NCBI GenBank assembly: GCA_029864065.1
Contig: JAOTUD010000064.1
Location: 1 to 9,129, forward strand
DNA length: 9,129 bases
Direction: 5' to 3'
Origin: Gammaproteobacteria bacterium
Lineage (GTDB): Bacteria; Pseudomonadota; Gammaproteobacteria; GCA-001735895
Translations under genes and position numbers: made by a program
Part shown: one piece after another, positions 6,619 to 9,129 of the stretch
Position numbering within the stretch: position 1 is the first letter of the stretch
Layout: each line of letters begins with the position of its first letter
Notes under the pieces: model-generated
What the model was told of the DNA's origin: nothing
The model's database searches: none
The model's input: only the letters and a program-made list of their open reading frames with translations

Positions 6619-7371
6619 ATGAGCGCGCTCTCCGGCAGGGTGGCCGTCGTTACCGGCGGCGGCCAGGGTATCGGTCTCGGCATCAGCCTGGCATTGCGCG
6701 CGGCGGGCGCCGAAATTTTGGTCGCGCAGCGCAGCCCACTGCCGCAGGAGCTCGCGCAGGCGCGCTGGATCGAAGCGGATCTGGCGCAGGCGCAAAACCA
6801 CGCCGCCATCGCGGAGGCCGCCCTCCGGCATTTCGGGCGCGTCGACATATTGGTCAACAACGCCGGCATCATGTTCGAAAAGGCCCTCGACGACATGGAT
6901 TACGACGACTGGAACCGGATGCTCGCGGTCAACCTGACCGCCCCGGTATTCCTCAGCAAGCATTTATTGCCGCTAATGCGCGCCGGACAGGGCGCCAGTA
7001 TTATCAATATCGGTTCGATAGAAGGTCTCGCGGCAAATCCCGCTCACGCCGCCTACTGCGCGACCAAGGGCGGCATTCACGCGCTCACCAGGGCGATGGC
7101 GGTCGATCTCGGCAACGACGGCATTCGCGTCAACGCGATCGCGCCCGGCTGGATTCGCACGGACCTGAGCAATGATTACATCAACGCCCAGCCGGATGCC
7201 GAGAGCGCCTGGCAGGGTCTTTTTAAAATGCATCCGCTGGGACGCATCGGCGAACCCGAGGATGTCGGCAAGCTCGCGGTTTTCCTCGGCGGCGACGACG
7301 CGGCATTTATTACCGGGCAGGTAATCGTTATCGACGGCGGGCGCACCAGTAAGCTGCCGCTGCCGTTCTGA
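6619..7371 (+). CDS. Short-chain dehydrogenase/reductase (SDR), second of tandem pair
   Basis: A 250-residue classical SDR. Cofactor motif T-G-G-G-Q-G-I-G (12-19); D54 in E-A-D-L; N-N-A-G (80-83); N105 in A-V-N-L-T; catalytic S133, Y146 and K150 (Y-C-A-T-K); standard A-P-G-W-I-R-T-D (175-182); and I-T-G-Q-V-I-V-I-D-G-G (231-241) at the C-terminus. These last motifs are canonical, unlike those of the preceding SDR, so the pair is not a recent duplicate and probably acts on different steps. R38 after the second strand (V-A-Q-R) rather than an acidic residue leaves NADP use possible. Three bases separate it from the preceding stop, so coupling is likely. It is related to the 3-oxoacyl-ACP reductase / sugar dehydrogenase type, but the substrate is unknown. 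It is the last gene of the plus-strand run. Confidence 0.88.
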   Translation: MSALSGRVAVVTGGGQGIGLGISLALRAAGAEILVAQRSPLPQELAQARWIEADLAQAQNHAAIAEAALRHFGRVDILVNNAGIMFEKALDDMDYDDWNRMLAVNLTAPVFLSKHLLPLMRAGQGASIINIGSIEGLAANPAHAAYCATKGGIHALTRAMAVDLGNDGIRVNAIAPGWIRTDLSNDYINAQPDAESAWQGLFKMHPLGRIGEPEDVGKLAVFLGGDDAAFITGQVIVIDGGRTSKLPLPF

Positions 7372-7408
7372 TCGCGGACCCGGGCTCGCGGTTTGCGCAG
7401 ATTCACAA

Positions 7409-7434
7409 TTTTCGCAGCAGTCACTTTGCGAAGA
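7409..7434. promoter_or_regulatory. Inverted repeat upstream of carbonic anhydrase gene
   Basis: TTCGCA (7411-7416) and TGCGAA (7427-7432) form a perfect inverted repeat, extending to 8 positions with one G-T pair; the spacer is 10 bases. It lies 38 bp beyond the second SDR stop and about 45 bp before the carbonic anhydrase ATG. A weak -10-like TAAGAT (7443-7448) follows, without a good -35. It could be an operator for the carbonic anhydrase promoter or a weak end-of-operon hairpin; no T-run follows. Confidence 0.25.
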
Positions 7435-7478
7435 ATGTGGGATAAGATATTTTCATCATCACGCACTGACAGGTAAAT

Positions 7479-8120
7479 ATGAAAAATTCCGGGGTTGAAA
7501 AATTAATGCAGGGCTACCGGCGCTACCGCGACGGGGACTACGAGCAAAGCCGCGCGCTGATCGAGAGCCTCGTTTCTCGCGGGCAGCAGCCTCAGGTGGC
7601 GGTGGTCGCCTGCTCCGATTCCCGCGTCGACCCGGCGATCCTGTTCCAGTCCGATCCCGGCGACCTGTTCGTGATCCGCAATGTCGCCAACCTGGTGCCG
7701 CCGATGGAAGAGGAAGGCACTTACCACGGCACCAGCGCTGCGCTCGAATTCGCCGTGCTAGGCCTCGGCGTCAGGCACCTGATGGTGCTCGGTCACGCGC
7801 ATTGCGGGGGCATCAAGCTGATGATGCAGCCCGACCCTTACGATAGTTCGTTCAAGTACGTGCCGTCGTGGGTGTCGATGCTGTCGGCGGCGCATCGGCG
7901 CGTACTCGCGACCATGGCGAATGCCGGCCCGGAGGCCTGTACGCGCGCCTGCGAGCAGAACGCGGTGCTGGTTTCGCTGGAGAACCTGACCACCTTTCCA
8001 TGGGTGCGCGAACGCATCGAATCCGGCGAATTGCAGCTGCACGGCTGGTATGTCGATATCGCCGGCCCCGAGTTGAGCGCCTACGACGGCGAGGCTGGAA
8101 AATTCGTGACCATCACCTGA
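7479..8120 (+). CDS. Beta-class carbonic anhydrase
   Basis: A 213-residue zinc enzyme interconverting CO2 and bicarbonate in the cytoplasm. Family signatures are complete: C45 and D47-x-R49 in V-A-C-S-D-S-R-V-D-P (zinc ligand plus the Asp-Arg dyad), then H106 and C109 in L-G-H-A-H-C-G-G-I-K (zinc ligands, HxxC spacing). I-R-N-V-A-N-L-V-P-P (67-76) and the A-L-E-F-A-V-L-G-L (88-96) helix are also typical. Length fits the bacterial CynT/Can group. ATG 7479 has AGGT (7471-7474) upstream; a second ATG at 7506 is possible but less well placed. It is separated from the SDR pair by 107 bp and followed by a likely terminator, so it is probably transcribed alone. No cyanase gene is seen here, so there is no support for a cynT role; it more likely supplies bicarbonate for general metabolism. 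Confidence 0.93.
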   Translation: MKNSGVEKLMQGYRRYRDGDYEQSRALIESLVSRGQQPQVAVVACSDSRVDPAILFQSDPGDLFVIRNVANLVPPMEEEGTYHGTSAALEFAVLGLGVRHLMVLGHAHCGGIKLMMQPDPYDSSFKYVPSWVSMLSAAHRRVLATMANAGPEACTRACEQNAVLVSLENLTTFPWVRERIESGELQLHGWYVDIAGPELSAYDGEAGKFVTIT

Positions 8121-8197
8121 TCCGGGCGGCTGTCGCGGCGATCGAAATCGGATTCGACAGCAACGCAGATTATTGCCAGCCTGGACAGATGCGAGAT

Positions 8198-8222
8198 AAA
8201 TTTCCCTGTTTGGGAATTTTTT
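8198..8222 (+). terminator. Intrinsic terminator after carbonic anhydrase
   Basis: AAATTTCCC (8198-8206), loop TGTTT, then GGGAATTTTTT (8212-8222). The stem has three C-G and two T-A pairs, one T-T mismatch and three A-T pairs, running into a six-base T tract. It lies 78 bp beyond the carbonic anhydrase stop. An upstream hairpin, GCTGTCG/CGACAGC (8129-8135 and 8155-8161), lies just after the stop but has no T-run. Confidence 0.6.
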
Positions 8223-8241
8223 ACGCCCGATACTGTATTAT

Positions 8242-8356
8242 TTGTGACAGTCTTCGCATAGTCGATATCAACGCGATCTATAAACTTGGCTCTATGCAGA
8301 TTTGACCGCGACAATTTACGCGATCAAAATGCAGATACCGCTGTGCAGATTCTGCA
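8242..8356 (+). promoter_or_regulatory. Promoter region with repeated TGCAGAT and ACGCGATC motifs
   Basis: Between the terminator and the aminotransferase ATG, TGCAGAT occurs at 8295-8301, 8330-8336 and 8344-8350. The last copy forms a 13-bp palindrome, TGCAGA-T-TCTGCA (8344-8356). ACGCGATC occurs twice (8271-8278 and 8318-8325), each time upstream of an ATGCAGAT copy (8294-8301 and 8329-8336), at different distances. A possible promoter is TTGTGA (8242-8247) with TATCAA (8266-8271), 18 bp apart; TATAAA (8279-8284) is another -10 candidate. The pattern suggests binding sites for a regulator controlling the aminotransferase gene. No regulator gene is in the window. Confidence 0.4.
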
Positions 8357-8400
8357 TGAAATTTCAGAGAGCCGACAAACCCCTGCCGACCAGGTAAAAC

Positions 8401-9129
8401 ATGAGCAACGTATTTCCACGCCATTGCAAGATCAATATGCCGCTCGCGGTACAGGGCGAAGGCGTTTACATCATCGACCGTACCGGCAAGCGCTACATCG
8501 ACGCGTCGGGAGGCGCCGCGGTTTCCTGCCTCGGCCACGGCGACCCCGACATCGCCGAGGCGATCAACAACCAGCTCAAGCGGCTCGAATTCGCGCACAC
8601 CGGGTTTTTCAGCAGCGTACCGGCGGAGGCGCTCGCCGAAACGCTGATCAAGGAAGCGCCCGGCGATCTCGACCGGGTTTACTTCGTCTCGGGTGGTTCG
8701 GAAGCGGTCGAAGCCGCGATCAAGCTCGCGCGCCAGTACTTCATAGAAATCGGGCAACCTTCCCGACACCGGGTCGTCTCCCGGCTGCAGTCTTACCATG
8801 GCAATACCCTGGGCGCACTCGCCGCGGGCGGCAACATGTGGCGCCGCGAGCCGTTCGCGCCGCTGATGATCGAAACCACGCACATTTCGCCGTGCTATGC
8901 CTACCGCGGCCAGAACAAGGACGAAACCGAGTTCGACTACGGCCAGCGCGTCGCCAATGAACTCGAGACCGAAATCCTGCGCCTGGGCGCAGACCAGGTG
9001 ATGGCGTTTATCGCCGAGCCCGTGGTCGGTGCGACGCTCGGCGCGGTACCCGCGGTGGACGGCTACTTCAAGCGCATCCGCGAAATCTGCGACCAGTACG
9101 GGGTACTGCTGATCCTCGACGAAGTCATG
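8401..9129 (+). CDS. Class III PLP-dependent aminotransferase (3' partial)
   Basis: The first 243 codons of a class III (omega/ornithine-type) aminotransferase running off the right edge with no stop. The enzyme moves an amino group to a 2-oxo acid using pyridoxal phosphate. Visible: N-terminal G-E-G-V-Y-I-I-D-R-T-G-K-R-Y-I-D-A-S-G-G (19-38); PLP-phosphate loop S-G-G-S-E-A (97-102); Y132-H133-G134, whose aromatic residue stacks on the PLP ring; E206 in A-E-P-V-V-G; and D240 in L-I-L-D-E-V, which binds the PLP ring nitrogen. The catalytic lysine lies beyond the window. ATG 8401 has only a weak AGGT (8392-8395) upstream, but the N-terminal motif spacing supports it. Members include taurine, beta-alanine, GABA and diaminobutyrate aminotransferases; the substrate cannot be decided here. 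It starts a new transcription unit after a 280-bp gap. Confidence 0.9.
   Translation, partial: MSNVFPRHCKINMPLAVQGEGVYIIDRTGKRYIDASGGAAVSCLGHGDPDIAEAINNQLKRLEFAHTGFFSSVPAEALAETLIKEAPGDLDRVYFVSGGSEAVEAAIKLARQYFIEIGQPSRHRVVSRLQSYHGNTLGALAAGGNMWRREPFAPLMIETTHISPCYAYRGQNKDETEFDYGQRVANELETEILRLGADQVMAFIAEPVVGATLGAVPAVDGYFKRIREICDQYGVLLILDEVM

Noticed and set aside
5584..6963. 459-codon minus-strand open frame across the SDR genes
   Set aside because: It spans three real genes on the other strand, has shadow-like composition and no recognisable domain.
6162..7175. 337-codon plus-strand open frame overlapping both SDR genes
   Set aside because: Arginine-rich out-of-frame reading of two well supported SDRs; it would overlap both for most of its length.
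7868..8305. 145-codon open frame running past the carbonic anhydrase stop
   Set aside because: Its first part is an out-of-frame reading of the carbonic anhydrase and its tail passes through the terminator and promoter region; no motif.

Overview
The window is GC-rich and densely coding. It reads as a piece of the chromosome of a free-living proteobacterium, most likely an uncultured or marine gammaproteobacterium. That guess rests on codon use and on the mix of amino-acid catabolic enzymes; no rRNA, tRNA or marker gene fixes the taxonomy. I see no mobile element, phage gene, CRISPR array or sign of recent transfer.

Left edge (1-998): the 3' part of a zinc-dependent M14/aspartoacylase-like hydrolase, then about 300 bp without a gene. 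This gap holds a REP-like GC-rich palindrome and a second, weaker hairpin. Next (999-1529, minus strand) is a peroxiredoxin-like thioredoxin-fold protein. It is divergent from a flavin-reductase-like protein (1697-2305). The 167-bp divergent region carries a long imperfect inverted repeat directly before the flavin reductase start.

Centre (1697-7371, plus strand): six genes run head to tail. They encode an FMN-binding flavin-reductase-like protein, an M20 metallohydrolase with all zinc ligands present, a P-loop protein resembling DUF1611/dethiobiotin-synthetase-like proteins, a DadA-type FAD amino-acid dehydrogenase with a TTG start, and two short-chain dehydrogenases. Gaps are 5, 22, 99, 2 and 3 bp, so this is probably one operon, or two split at the 99-bp gap. 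The set suggests breakdown of an N-acylated or D-configured amino acid: deacylation by M20, oxidative deamination by the FAD enzyme, then oxidation or reduction by the SDRs. The P-loop protein has no assigned role in such a pathway. It is the most intriguing gene here, because DUF1611-type proteins include DgcN, described as a D-glutamate N-acetyltransferase.

Right part (7372-9129): a beta-class carbonic anhydrase in what looks like its own transcription unit, ending in a plausible intrinsic terminator. A 280-bp intergenic region follows, with repeated motifs typical of a regulator-binding region. The window ends in the N-terminal 243 codons of a class III PLP-dependent aminotransferase. With the M14 hydrolase and the central cluster, this places the window in a region rich in amino-acid and amine catabolism.
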